Part shown: in pieces, positions 1 through 9,398 of the stretch
Layout: each line of letters opens with the position of its first letter
Numbering within the stretch: the first letter of the stretch is position 1
Assembly (NCBI GenBank): GCA_012033095.1
Contig: JAAUPO010000002.1
Span: forward strand, 1-19,985
Source of the DNA: Synechococcaceae cyanobacterium RL_1_2
GTDB lineage: Bacteria; Cyanobacteriota; Cyanobacteriia; Cyanobacteriales; JAAUPO01
DNA length: 19,985 nt
Direction: 5' to 3'
Notes under the pieces: model-generated
Databases searched by the model: none
Seen by the model: only the letters and a program-made list of their open reading frames with translations
What the model was told of the DNA's origin: nothing
Made by a program: the position numbers and the translations under genes

Positions 1-369
1 CGAATTTGAAGCGATCGCCAATAAATCCACTTTCGGTTGGGCCAGATAACATAACGCAATCAAATGTAAACCAAATACAAAATAGGTTAAATCCCAGTTA
101 GAGTTAACCGCTCGACTTTTGAGTTGATAGATAAAATCCTTCGTAATGATGGTTGGCCCCAATTCCGTTAAGACCTGATCGACCCTAGGTGTAGCCCCAA
201 AATAATTAGGTAAATTAAGATATTGAGGCTGGGTTAATAATTCCCACACCGTTAATTTTGCCGTGTGCCAGTATCGGATTTCACTGGTAATTACCCCATC
301 TAAGTCAAAAATAATCGTTTCAATTGCGTTGGTCTGGGCGATCTGTTTGGGATCAATCTCTGTAGCCAT
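1..369 (-). CDS. HAD-superfamily hydrolase, partial (C-terminus beyond the window)
   Basis: The reverse strand reads open from an ATG at 369 to the window edge, 123 codons without a stop. Residues 19-26 read IIFDLDGV, the first HAD motif (DxD), so Asp22 would be the nucleophile and Asp24 the acid/base. HAD proteins are mostly phosphatases or phosphotransferases acting on small phosphorylated substrates. The substrate cannot be told, because the later motifs and the cap domain are cut off. It is transcribed divergently from the cyclase gene, with about 200 bp between. The start is the first ATG that gives a short leader before the motif; I see no strong ribosome binding site. Family assignment is fairly sure, specific function unknown. 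Confidence 0.8.
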   Translation of the reverse strand, partial: MATEIDPKQIAQTNAIETIIFDLDGVITSEIRYWHTAKLTVWELLTQPQYLNLPNYFGATPRVDQVLTELGPTIITKDFIYQLKSRAVNSNWDLTYFVFGLHLIALCYLAQPKVDLLAIASNS

Positions 370-571
370 CGTACTTGTCCTCTCCCCATCATGACAATCC
401 TTGGGGCATCATATTACAACCTTTTCCTGATTTATGATGGCGATCGGTGCAATCATAACTACACCAAATTATTACGGTTGAAGATCCAGATATTACGATT
501 AAACTTGACAATCAAAGGATTTAGATCCGTAGCTATCATTTTCTCCCCTTTTAGAAACTTTAGAAACTATT
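370..571. other. Divergent intergenic region, HAD gene / cyclase gene
   Basis: This 202-bp spacer must hold promoters for both flanking genes. I saw no convincing -10/-35 pair, hairpin or repeat. An open frame from 391 to 600 runs through it but has no family features and overlaps the cyclase start, so I do not call it a gene. Confidence 0.4.
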
Positions 572-2880
572 GTGGTCAATCAAAAACCAATCCAAACTAA
601 AACCTTCTGGCAAAAGCTCAAGCATGGCTTTTGGGAATGGCGGGGGGTGGTGGTCACAAGTCCTCTAATTACGTTAATGGTAGTCGGGGTCAGGGCGATC
701 GGGATTTTAGAAGGATCAGAATTAAACGCCTATGACCAATTTACGCGCCTGCGGCCAGAAGAACCCAGGGATGAACGCATTGCCATTGTGGGAATCACAG
801 AGGAAGATATTACCGAGCTAGGCCAAGCCATTATTCCCGATGAAGTTTATGCGGAGTTACTGTACAAACTAGGAGCCATGAACCCCAAGGCCATTGGCTT
901 TGATATTTATCGAGACGTGCCCGCTGGGGGAGCCATCGAAGCCTATGCTGCCCTAGAAAAGGCTTTTGAGGAAGTACCCAATGTCATCGGGATCCAAAAA
1001 GTAATTGGTGCTCCCGGTATCAGCGCGATCGCGGCCCCCCCAGTATTAAAAGCCAAAGGTCAAGTGGGAGCCAATGACCTAGCCCCCGATCCCGATCAAC
1101 GGATTCGGCGAGCTTTTGTCATTGTGCAGGACAACAATGATGGTGGGGTGGATATTCCCAGTTTTGGCACCTACCTGGCCATGAAGTACCTCGAACCAGA
1201 AGGGATCGGCATCGAATTAGTGGATGACATTAACAATTGGTGGAAAATTAACGAAGCGGTGCTACAGCCCTTCGACGACAACGATGCGGGCTATGTTCGG
1301 GCCGATGCGGGCAAATATCAAATCATGCTCAATTATCGAGGCCCCAGCAAAAGTTTTGAAGTGGTTTCAATGATGGATGTGATCAAAGGTCGTGTTCCCC
1401 CAGACTGGGGCCGCGATCGCATTGTGGTCATTGGTGCCGTCGCCCTTAGTTTACAGGACTTATTTACCGTCCCCTATACCCGGAACGCCGATGACTATAT
1501 GTCCGGGGTGGAAATCCATGCCAATATGGCGAGCCAATTAATTAGTGCAGCGATGAACGATCGCCCGTTGATTAAATATTGGAATAACAAACAAGAAGTC
1601 CTTTGGATTTTTGCCTGGACTTCGATCGGGGCGGTGGTCACTTGGTTAATGCGCCACGATAGCGAATCCAAATCATTTTCCACCAGGGGAGCGATGTTAA
1701 TCGTAGCCATTGCCGGTAGTTTAGTGGGGATTTCCTACTGGGCATTTTTGCAAAGTTGGTGGATTCCCGTAATTCCCCCGTTATTGGGGCTAGGAGGAGC
1801 CACCATCGGCATTGTGTCCTATATTGCTCGCACCGCCGGGGATATTCGTAATACCTTTGGCCGGTACTTGAGCGATGAAATTGTCACCACCTTATTAGAA
1901 AGTCCAGAGGGCCTCAAGCTAGGGGGAGAACGCCGTAGTATTACCATCCTCACCTCTGATTTACGGGGGTTTACGGCCACTTCTGAGCGGGTGGCCCCAG
2001 AAGAAGTGGTTAAAATATTGAACTTTTATTTAGGCCAGATGGCGGACATCATCACTAAATATAACGGTACGATCGATGAATTTATGGGGGATGGCATCCT
2101 CGTTTTGTTTGGTGCCCCCATTAATCGTCCCGATGATCCAGAACGGGCGATCGCCTGTGCCATCGAAATGCAATTAGCCATGGACAACATCAATCAACAA
2201 TGGTGGAATGGGGCTATTCCCCCCTGGAAATGGGTATTGGCATCAATACGGGGGAAGTGGTCGTCGGTAACATTGGTTCAGAAAAACGAACTAAATATGG
2301 CATTGTCGGTAGTCAAGTGAACCTCACCTATCGCATTGAGTCCTACACGATCGGTGGCCAAGTTCTCATCTCGGAAACCACCCTTCAAGAAGTGGGGCCC
2401 GATCTAGTGGAAATCGTGAATGCAGAGGAACGAAGCCCGAAGGGGGTCAAAGGCATGATTACCATCTATGAAATAGGGGGCATCAAAGGTAAGCATCAAC
2501 TATTTTTACCCAAACAAATGGAGTATTATTTTGAGCTACCAGAGCCGATTAACGTTAGATACTCTGCCCTGAAGGATAAGGATGTCGGTGTTTCCTTTGA
2601 TCAAGGTCAAATTAGCTCCATCTCAGAAAAAGGAGTGATTATCTGTGTAGATCCCAGCGTCACTGAATTGCCCAAGGATTTGGTTAATTTAAAACTTAAT
2701 TTTACTGATTATCACAATGAAAAAATTACCGATGATATTTATGGCAAAGTAGTAAAGGGAGACCCCCCCATTCCCCATCACTTTTATCTCAGGTTTACTA
2801 ATCGCCCCCCCCATATCCAGCAAAATTTAGAGGCTCTTTATGCTGAATTAAGCAAGCATTCCTCTTTCGTTAATTCCTAG
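572..2880 (+). CDS. CHASE2-domain class III nucleotide cyclase with PilZ-like C-terminal domain (frameshifted)
   Basis: Membrane sensor that makes cyclic nucleotide. After repair it is 769 aa. A GTG start leads into a short cytoplasmic stretch and a transmembrane helix (about residues 26-46), then a CHASE2 extracytoplasmic sensor (about 47-335). Two or three more helices (about 342-430) precede the class III catalytic domain (about 455-625). Metal-binding aspartates are Asp463 (TSDLRGFT) and Asp507 (EFMGDG); the later [11 protein letters not shown] and [10 protein letters not shown] segments are in the second frame. The base-selecting position usually Lys in adenylyl cyclases is Glu503, which favours guanylyl cyclase by analogy with known cyclases. 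The last ~110 residues contain [13 protein letters not shown] and resemble a PilZ fold but lack a clear RxxxR. The reading frame breaks at a run of six C (2219-2224); one more C restores [13 protein letters not shown]. The MBL-fold gene follows after 65 bp and may be cotranscribed. Confidence 0.88.
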
Positions 2881-2945
2881 CCCCACGCTCCTTGTTAGCT
2901 CCGTTTTCCTTCTAATTTCATGCTTGGCTTTTGTGTTTATTTTCT

Positions 2946-3713
2946 ATGAGCAAATTACTATTTCTTGGATCTGGTTCTGCCTTTACCGTAGGGACGGATA
3001 ATTACCAATCCAACTTGATTTTAGAAAGCGATCGCGGTAGTCGAAGGCTATTAATTGATTGCGGTTCCGATATTCGTTTTTCATTATACGATGCGGGATT
3101 TTCCTATAAGGACGTTACCGATATTTATATCAGCCATCTCCACGCCGACCATGTGGGGGGGTTAGAATACATTGGCATTAGTGCGATGTTTGATCCCCAT
3201 TGTCCTAAACCCAATTTATTTACCTCGAAAGAAATTGCAGTGGAGCTATGGGAAAAATCCTTAGCAGGGGGAATGCAAGCGATTTCTGGGGACATTGCAG
3301 AACTCCATGATTTTTTTGAAGTAAAAGCGATCGGTCCCCAACGGAGCTTTACTTGGGAGGGCATTACCTTTGAATTAATTAAAGTCACCCATGTAGATGC
3401 CGGCTATTACGTGATGCCATCCTACGGTCTGAAATTTCACATCAACGGCCAGCAGATCTTTTTTACCACCGACACCCAATTAATGTGGAAGTTTAGACCC
3501 GAACTGTATAAGGATGCAGACATAATTTTCCATGACTGTGAAATTTCCCAATACCCAACGACTGTCCACGCCCATTACGCAGAACTAAGTGCCCTACCAG
3601 CGGAAATTAAAGCAAAAATTTGGTTATACGGTTATCAACCAGAGTCTTTACCCGATGCCCACCACGATGGATTTCTAGGATTTGTGGCCAAGGGTCAAGA
3701 ATTTAGTTTTTAG
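2946..3713 (+). CDS. Metallo-beta-lactamase-fold hydrolase (RNase Z/AtsA-like branch)
   Basis: Intact 255-aa metal-dependent hydrolase. I chose the ATG at 2946 (MSKLLFLGSGSAF) over an in-frame upstream TTG because the fold begins directly with the first beta strand. The zinc motif SHLHADHVGG places His64, His66, Asp68 and His69 as ligands. Later ligand regions are the VTHVDAGYY stretch, TTDTQ, HDCE and the C-terminal HAHYAEL histidine. The arrangement resembles the RNase Z/arylsulfatase-like branch rather than true beta-lactamases. No signal peptide is visible, so it should be cytoplasmic. It follows the cyclase by 65 bp on the same strand. The substrate (RNA, phosphodiester such as a cyclic nucleotide, or ester) is not determined by the sequence; a link to the cyclase is only suggested by position. 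Confidence 0.85.
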   Translation: MSKLLFLGSGSAFTVGTDNYQSNLILESDRGSRRLLIDCGSDIRFSLYDAGFSYKDVTDIYISHLHADHVGGLEYIGISAMFDPHCPKPNLFTSKEIAVELWEKSLAGGMQAISGDIAELHDFFEVKAIGPQRSFTWEGITFELIKVTHVDAGYYVMPSYGLKFHINGQQIFFTTDTQLMWKFRPELYKDADIIFHDCEISQYPTTVHAHYAELSALPAEIKAKIWLYGYQPESLPDAHHDGFLGFVAKGQEFSF

Positions 3714-3888
3714 AGGCTGTTTATAAAGTCAATTAAATTGGCATTTTGTCCCCTAAATCCCCCCAACTTTTTGGGATTTGTAATGATTTTTCAGGAATTT
3801 CTCCCCCAAAATTGGGGGCAGGGGGGCTTTATCAATCAGCTCTTAAGTTTGTGTTTAAAGTTTGTTTTTAAGGGGGTGTGCCATGGCC
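3714..3888. repeat. Intergenic inverted repeats rich in C/G runs
   Basis: Downstream of the MBL gene lie two hairpins. AAATCCC (3755-3761) pairs with GGGATTT (3773-3779). CCCCCAA (3803-3809) pairs with TTGGGGG (3812-3818) across a two-base loop. The general pattern, CCCCTAAATCCCCC followed by a G-run, is a dispersed intergenic repeat style common in cyanobacteria; a related piece occurs at 17858-17883. The hairpins may also end transcription from the upstream operon, although no long T tract follows them. Confidence 0.6.
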
Positions 3889-4138
3889 CTTAAAAGGGGA
3901 CAAGCCCGATTAAAGCTTTGTAGCGTAAGACTGATAGCTATCAATCTCTGTAAAAAATTAGCATAGAAACCAGCATCAAAATTTCAAAATTAATTCATAA
4001 ACGAAAAATTAACCCTTTTCCAGAATTTTGTAATTGATGATCAAAGCCTTCTGCCCCTCATCCATTTAATTATTTTGTGGAGCGAAACCCCAAAAAGCTT
4101 AATTTGTAAAGGAAGCAAGTACTTTGTTCCCTTGTAAG
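3889..4138. mobile_element. MITE-like element, copy 1 (250 bp)
   Basis: The left end reads CTTAAAAGGGGACAAG; the right end reversed reads CTTACAAGGGAACAAAG, an imperfect terminal inverted repeat of about 16 bp. Subterminal AAAGCTT-containing stretches near 3912 and 4095 extend the symmetry. The element is flanked by GCCATGGCC (3880-3888) and GCCATTGCC (4139-4147), a 9-bp direct repeat with one mismatch, as left by transposition. No open frame of note lies inside. A similar element in the same orientation is at 10158-10400. It ends 28 bp before the stop codon of the convergent-side CBS-domain gene. Confidence 0.75.
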
Positions 4139-4166
4139 GCCATTGCCAGTATGGCTGCCATAACCG

Positions 4167-5529
4167 TTAAGCCTCTTCATTTTTTAGATTTTCTAGCTCT
4201 TCCTCCTGGGCCTCCTTAGGTTGCAACGTTCGGATCGTTACTTTTTCAATGCGAGGGCCCTTGGTGGACATCACGGTTAATTCCAAATTTTGAAAGGTGA
4301 GTTTTTCCCCCGTGGTGGGAATCCGATCGAGGGCATGGATCATAAAGCCCGCCAAGGTTTGATAGTCCTCCGATTCCGGTAAATCGAGACCCTTTTCTTG
4401 ATTTAATTCCTCTAGATCAATCCCCCCTGGCACCAAAAATAGTTTGTCATTGATATGTTCAATCCCTAAGCGTTCGGGTTCTTCCCCAGTAATTTCCGCA
4501 ATTAAATCGTCTAGGGTTAATAGGCCCGCTACCCCCCCATGCTCATCCTCAACAATGATCATTTTCTGTTGTAGCCGTTGCATCTGGGAGAGTACATCAC
4601 TTAAATGGGTATCTTCTTTAACCCGATCGATGGTTTGTTTCCAGGTCGCGATCGCAGAATCATGATCAATCCGATTATGTAATAACGGTACAGCCAAATC
4701 CTTAAAATCTACCATGCCGATCACATCGTCAATGGAATTCCCCACCAGAGGGTATTTCGAATAGCCACTATCTTTGACTAACGACAGTAAATCACCGAAG
4801 GTGGCACTATGGGCAAGGGGTACAATTTCCGTTCTTGGCACCATAATTTCTTCGGCACAAACATCGGTAAATTCCACCACATTATTGATTAATTCCCGTT
4901 CTTCCGCATCTAACCCAGAGAATTCCCGTTCCGTGGTGATGATTAACTGTAACTCCTCTGGGGTAACGCCGTTGTACCAAGAGGCGGGGGTATAGTCAAT
5001 CCCCATAAATTTTAATAGGAGTTTCGTGCTGTTATTGAGTAACCCCACAAACGGTTTAAAAATTTTCGAAATTGTTTGGATGGGAGTACCAAAAAAGCGG
5101 GCTAATTGTTCCGGGTAAATCAGAGCGAAGGATTTAGGTAATAGCTCCCCCAGCACGATCTGTAGATAGGCAATAAAAATAAAGCCCAGGGGTAAAGGTA
5201 GGATTCTGGATAGGGACATCGTTAATTCCTCCGATAACCCCCAGAGGTTAATAAATTTGACGATGAGGGAAGCGACGGAATTAGCCCCCGCCCACCCCAG
5301 GGCTAAACTTGATAGGGTAATGCCTAACTGGGTGGTGGACAGTAGCCGATCGATGGATTGTTGAAAGGACTGTACCCGCTTGGCCAGTTCATCTCCATCC
5401 CCTGCCAATTGATTAATACGCGATCGCCGCACAGAGACGATCGAGAACTCCGCCATCACAAAAAAAAGCATTAATTGCAATCAACAAAACAATCAGCGCA
5501 ACAGACGTAACGATCTCAGTGAGAGTCAT
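4167..5529 (-). CDS. CNNM/CorC-family membrane protein, DUF21 + CBS pair + CorC_HlyC domain (frameshifted)
   Basis: Often annotated 'hemolysin-like'; family members are linked to Mg2+ or other cation transport. The repaired protein is 453 aa: a DUF21/CNNM transmembrane region (about 1-200), including MAEFSIVSVRRSRINQL and TTQLGITLSSLALGW. Next come two CBS motifs beginning near EEIMVPRTEIVPLAH, then a CorC_HlyC C-terminal domain (GGIDLEELNQ...). The ATG at 5529 gives MTLTEIVTSVALIVLLIAIN, the expected first helix. That frame and the main body are separated by a run of eight A on the plus strand (5460-5467); seven would join them. If the break is real, translation could start only near 5480 and lose most of helix 1. 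It is divergent from the solute-binding lipoprotein gene. Confidence 0.85.
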
Positions 5530-5762
5530 GGAAAGTAAATTTAATCAAGCAAGAAGTTCGGGTTTATAAGCATAATGCTAAACTAATACCCTCGATCGGT
5601 AATTTTTCTTTCCCATACAATAATTTGGGCGGCTCAATCTTCCACCCATTAAATTGTTAAGTTGTTGATTGCCATCCCAATTATCTAATAGAGCTTAACC
5701 CTGAGCTTGTCCTCCTGCTATTGCCCCATTGCCCAACTTGTTTTAAGTCGATGTAGTGCCCT
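5530..5762. other. Divergent intergenic region, CBS membrane protein / solute-binding lipoprotein
   Basis: This 233-bp spacer should carry promoters in both directions. I found no clear operator, riboswitch-like structure or good promoter match. Confidence 0.35.
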
Positions 5763-7491
5763 ATGTTAAAACCACTTGCTAGAGTACTTCTGTTAGTTTT
5801 CCTTGCCATCAATCTATCCGCTTGTAATTTAGCATCGATCGCCAACGACACCACCGGGGGCAGCCAGATTGTGATCCCCCATGCTATCGGATCCCAAAAC
5901 CTTTAACCCAGCCATTAGCAAAGAATCCCCAAATATCAACAGTTTGGTGTTTGAAGGTCTAGTCCGAGAAAATCCCATCACAGGAGAGATTGAGCCCGCC
6001 CTAGCAGAAAGTTGGGAGATCCAAGATGGAGGATTAAAAATTGTATTTCAATTACAGAAAAATCTAAAGTGGGCCGATGGTGCTCCCCTCACCGCTGATG
6101 ATGTGGTGTTCTCCTACAATGATGTGTTTTTAAATGAAGCCATTCCCTCCAATGCCAAGGACAGCTTACGGGTGGGGGAAAGTGGTGCTTTTCCAGAGAT
6201 TACCAAATTAAATGATCGCCGGATTGAATTTAAAATCAACGAACCCTTCGCCCCATTTTTAGCCACCAATAGCCTGCCCATCCTACCCCGTCACGTGTTG
6301 TTAGATAAGGTCAACCAAAAAGATGAAGAAGGGAACCCTTTGCTCATTTCCACTTGGCAAGTGAGCACTAATCCTGGGGAAATTGTGGGAGCAGGGCCCT
6401 ATCGCATCAAAGATTATATTGTGGGGCAACGGGTGATTTTTGAAAGAAATCCCTATTACTGGAAAAATCCCAAACCCTACATTAATCGGGTGGTTTGGGA
6501 AATTGTGGAAAATACAGATACTTCCTTGCTGCAATTTCGATCGGGCAGTTTAGATGTAGTGGGGATCAGCCCAGAATATTATTCCCTGTTGAAACAAGAA
6601 GAAGACCGCCTCAATTTCACTATCTATAACGGTGGGCCCCAGTATGGCACTAGCTTTATTGCCTTTAACCTCAATCGAGCTAAGCGCAACGGCACTCCCC
6701 TCGTTACTCCCTATAAGTCCGCCTGGTTTAATAATGTTAATTTCCGCAAAGCGATTGTCCAAGGGATCGATCGCCAACGCATGGTGAATAACATCTATCG
6801 TGGTCTAGGGGAAATTCAAAATTCTCCCATCTCCGTTCAGGCTCCGTTCTATGGTGGAGATGAATTATCCACTTACCCGTTTGATCTAGCCCAAGCCAAA
6901 GCCCTCCTTGCACAAGAAGGGTTTTATTACCAGGAAGATAAGTTATTCGATCGCGATAACCATCCGGTGGAATTTGACCTGATCACCAATGCCGGCAACC
7001 GCATTCGGGAAGCCATGGGCTCCCAAATCAAAGAAGACCTCGCTAAATTGGGCATCGAGGTTAAGTTTACCCCGATCGCCTTTAACCTACTGGTGAGTAA
7101 ACTCAGTGATACCCTCGACTGGGAATGTCATTTGATTGGCTTAACGGGGGGCAATGAACCCAACGACGGGGCCAATGTGTGGTTTCCCGATGGCCAACTC
7201 CATCTCTTCAATCAAAAACCTAGCAACGATCAAGAATTTACTGATTGGCAACCCTCCCCCTGGGAAGAACGCATCGGACAATTATTTATCGATGGGGCCA
7301 AAGAAATTGAGTTTGATAAGCGCAAAGCAATTTACGTTGAAGCCCAAAAAATTATTGCCGATCAATTACCCCTGATTTACCTCGTCAATGGCTTTTCCTT
7401 CTCCGCCATCCGCGATCGCGTCCAAGAAGTTCAGTATTCTGGCTTAGGAGGGGCAACCTGGAACATTGATGAGCTCAAAATTCAAGATTAG
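5763..7491 (+). CDS. ABC transporter solute-binding lipoprotein, SBP_bac_5 family (frameshifted)
   Basis: Periplasmic substrate-capture component for peptides, nickel or related ligands. The ATG at 5763 opens a lipoprotein signal: basic start, hydrophobic stretch LLLVFLAI, then lipobox LSAC with Cys21 as the lipidation site. The body, from PMLSDPKTFNPAI onward, is a full-length family 5 binding protein. It has the typical NSLVFEGLVREN, LAESWEI and KWADGAPLTADDVVFSYND motifs, the VGAGPYRI motif and a C-terminal DQLPLIYLVN segment. The signal frame and the body are offset at five C (5876-5880); four C gives VIPMLSDP. Repaired length is 575 aa. No permease or ATPase gene is adjacent, so it probably works with components encoded elsewhere. 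An ORF caller starting at the internal ATG 5881 would miss the signal peptide. Confidence 0.87.
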
Positions 7492-7695
7492 CCAAAAGCT
7501 CAGCTCAAAATCTAGCTCAAAAATCAAAACCATGGCCACAGAGGCAATTAATTAGCGAGGCTTATTAAATTTGCTTAATGACATCAAAAATACTTAGGTT
7601 TTAATATTAAAATTTACGATAAAAGTACCAAATATTAATCCCTTATCAGGTTTTGATTTATAATCGAATCGATTTAACTCCATCGCCCAAACATC
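7492..7695 (+). promoter_or_regulatory. Upstream region of comFB with candidate -10 box
   Basis: TATAAT at 7659-7664 lies 31 bp before the comFB ATG and would place the start of transcription near 7671, giving a short leader of about 25 nt. No good TTGACA-like -35 is visible. Three copies of AGCTCAAAA (7472, 7502, 7514) straddle the stop codon of the preceding gene; they look like short slippage duplications. Confidence 0.45.
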
Positions 7696-8250
7696 ATGAG
7701 TACTATTGAAGAAATCGTAGAACAGGCCCTAGAGCAACAATATTTGACCCCTACCATGGAAGCAGAGGTAGGTAGAATATGTGACAGTTCTACGGAACTT
7801 TCGATCGAAGAGTATATGGCCTTGGATAAGCTCATGGGGGCCCTACTCAGTGGCGAGGTAGTTGCTGTACCCAAAAAACAATTCATTAACGTTATGGAAG
7901 AGTTGGTCCTAAGCGAAACGATCACCCGCTTAGCCGACAGTAACCAGAGTAGTGATGATGAAGCTAGTAAAGTTGATGTGGGGGATGTGGCCGCCTATGC
8001 CCTTAACCGTCTCCCCCCCCTCTATGCCACCACGGAGGAAGGGGCTAACTACCAACGACAAAAGGCCAAGGAAGAAATGCAAGCATTGATCAGTGACCAA
8101 GTGGATGCAGCTATTCATCGTTACATTGAGCGACCTGAGTTTTATCCTGAACGGCAAGCCATCAAGAAAAAAGAAGGTACTAGCGGCGGGGTCTTAAGCC
8201 AGGTTAGCAGTCTGCTCAACGCCAACGCCAGTGAATTTGAAAAGGATTAA
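7696..8250 (+). CDS. comFB: ComFB-family cyclic-dinucleotide receptor-like protein
   Basis: Intact 184-aa soluble protein. The central region, about residues 55-150, is ComFB-like: FINVMEELVL, a variable acidic linker, then DVAAYALNRLPPLYATTEEG and a glutamine/lysine-rich helix. The N-terminal ~45 residues (IVEQALEQQYLTPTMEAEV) resemble the short helical segment seen in several cyanobacterial regulators. Work on cyanobacterial ComFB/CdgR homologues has reported binding of c-di-GMP and c-di-AMP with effects on cell size and motility; whether this copy binds either is inference. The start is the ATG 31 bp after a TATAAT box. A weak hairpin with arms near AAAGCG and CGCT (8261-8283) follows the stop. 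It appears monocistronic. Confidence 0.82.
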   Translation: MSTIEEIVEQALEQQYLTPTMEAEVGRICDSSTELSIEEYMALDKLMGALLSGEVVAVPKKQFINVMEELVLSETITRLADSNQSSDDEASKVDVGDVAAYALNRLPPLYATTEEGANYQRQKAKEEMQALISDQVDAAIHRYIERPEFYPERQAIKKKEGTSGGVLSQVSSLLNANASEFEKD

Positions 8251-8731
8251 AAAGGGTTAAAGCGTTGTGCTGTCGCTCTTTCTGTCTATGTTCGAGGGTT
8301 TTTGGCACCTTGATGGGGCTACTGGTTACCGGCACTAATCCTAATAATTAACGGATGACAAGACGTTCGAATTTTACTTAAAAACCGAATTAAAATTTGA
8401 AAAAAGTATTTACTTCGGGAACTTTCGGTTAGGGATTGGTATCTAAAACCAACATATAGATAAATATACATATTTAGTTATTAGTTAATTTAATCTATTT
8501 AATCTATATGTTGTTTGTTTCCGTAATTATCATCGGACTCTAAATTGACTTTACATCTCAAACCCTTTACTGGCCGTATTGATGGGGTTAGCCATGGCAA
8601 AGACCCATGGGGCAACTCCAAACGTTTAAAGAAAAGGGAAAACCTAAGGTCAACGTTCGATCGGTAGGCAGATCATCCCCTAATTAGCGGCTATCTAATA
8701 TCTAAGTAGCAGTAACTAAGTCCTTAAGTTT
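8251..8731. repeat. Long AT-rich intergenic region with a 12-bp inverted repeat
   Basis: The 481 bp between comFB and the sigma gene hold no gene I can support. CAACATATAGAT (8450-8461) and ATCTATATGTTG (8502-8513) form a perfect 12-bp inverted repeat with a 40-bp AT-rich loop that itself contains further ATCTAT units. It could be a regulator-binding site, an AT-rich hairpin or a remnant of a small element. The sigma start lies about 220 bp downstream. Confidence 0.55.
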
Positions 8732-9393
8732 ATGAGTCAATCCCTATCCTTACCTTGGCCCACCAAAGATCTTATTTCTCCTAGAAAAAAATTAGTGTCC
8801 CTAATAGATCTATCCAACCAGGATTTAGTTATCTACTGTCAAACAGGAGATAATCCTGATCGCCAAGCTTTTCAAGAGCTACTGCGCCGCCATCAATCCC
8901 ATGTAAATAAGTTGTTATATCACCTCGCACCGGATTGGAGCGATCGGGCTGATCTGTCCCAAGAAGTTTGGATCAGGGTTTATCGTAATATTAAAAAACT
9001 CAAAGAACCGGTTAAATTTAAGGGCTGGTTGAGTCGGATTGTGACTAATCTTTTTTATGATGAGTTAAGGAAGAGAAAACGTCGTAAGCCCAATGTTTCC
9101 CTGGATGCCCCCGCCAAGGAACCGATAGTGATTTTAAATGGGAATTACCGGATCAGGGTTCTACCCCCAAGGAACGGCTGAGTACCCAGGAATTTTATGA
9201 CCAATTGCAATGGGCGATCAATCAATTACCGGATACGTTTCGCACTACGATTATTTTGCGGGAAATAGATGATCTTTCCTACGAAGATATTGCTGACATT
9301 ACCAATGTTTCCCTAGGGACGGTTAAATCTCGCATCGCCCGCGCTCGTCTTAAATTGCAATCAATTTTAAAAGATTATATGGGGGAGGAATAG
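8732..9393 (+). CDS. sigG: ECF/group 3 sigma factor, SigG-like (frameshifted)
   Basis: Directs RNA polymerase to a stress regulon, held inactive by the adjacent membrane anti-sigma. Repaired length is 220 aa. Region 2 (about residues 30-110) has RQAFQELLRRHQSHVNKLLY, DLSQEVWIRVYRNIKKL and FKGWLSRIVTNLFYDELRKR. Region 4 (about 155-215) has INQLPDTFRTTIILREID and the helix-turn-helix SYEDIADITNVSLGTVKSRI. The N-terminal LPWPT segment and the long region 2 match the cyanobacterial SigG type as I remember it. The linker frame is lost near GGG at 9140-9142; a fourth G gives NGELPDQGSTPKERLSTQEF and restores one protein. The anti-sigma start lies 5 bp after the stop. Confidence 0.85.
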
Positions 9394-9398
9394 ACCTT

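Noticed and set aside
391..600. 69-codon frame upstream of the cyclase
   Set aside because: No ribosome binding site, no recognisable features, and it overlaps the cyclase start.
2219..2224. Programmed frameshifting or phase variation as the reason for the broken cyclase
   Set aside because: Eight other genes in the window, including housekeeping lgt, show the same kind of break at varied and often very short runs, so a gene-specific switch is not the simplest explanation.
5460..5467. Starting the CBS membrane protein at 5480
   Set aside because: The frame ahead of the A run gives a family-typical first helix from the ATG at 5529; the shorter start would truncate that helix.
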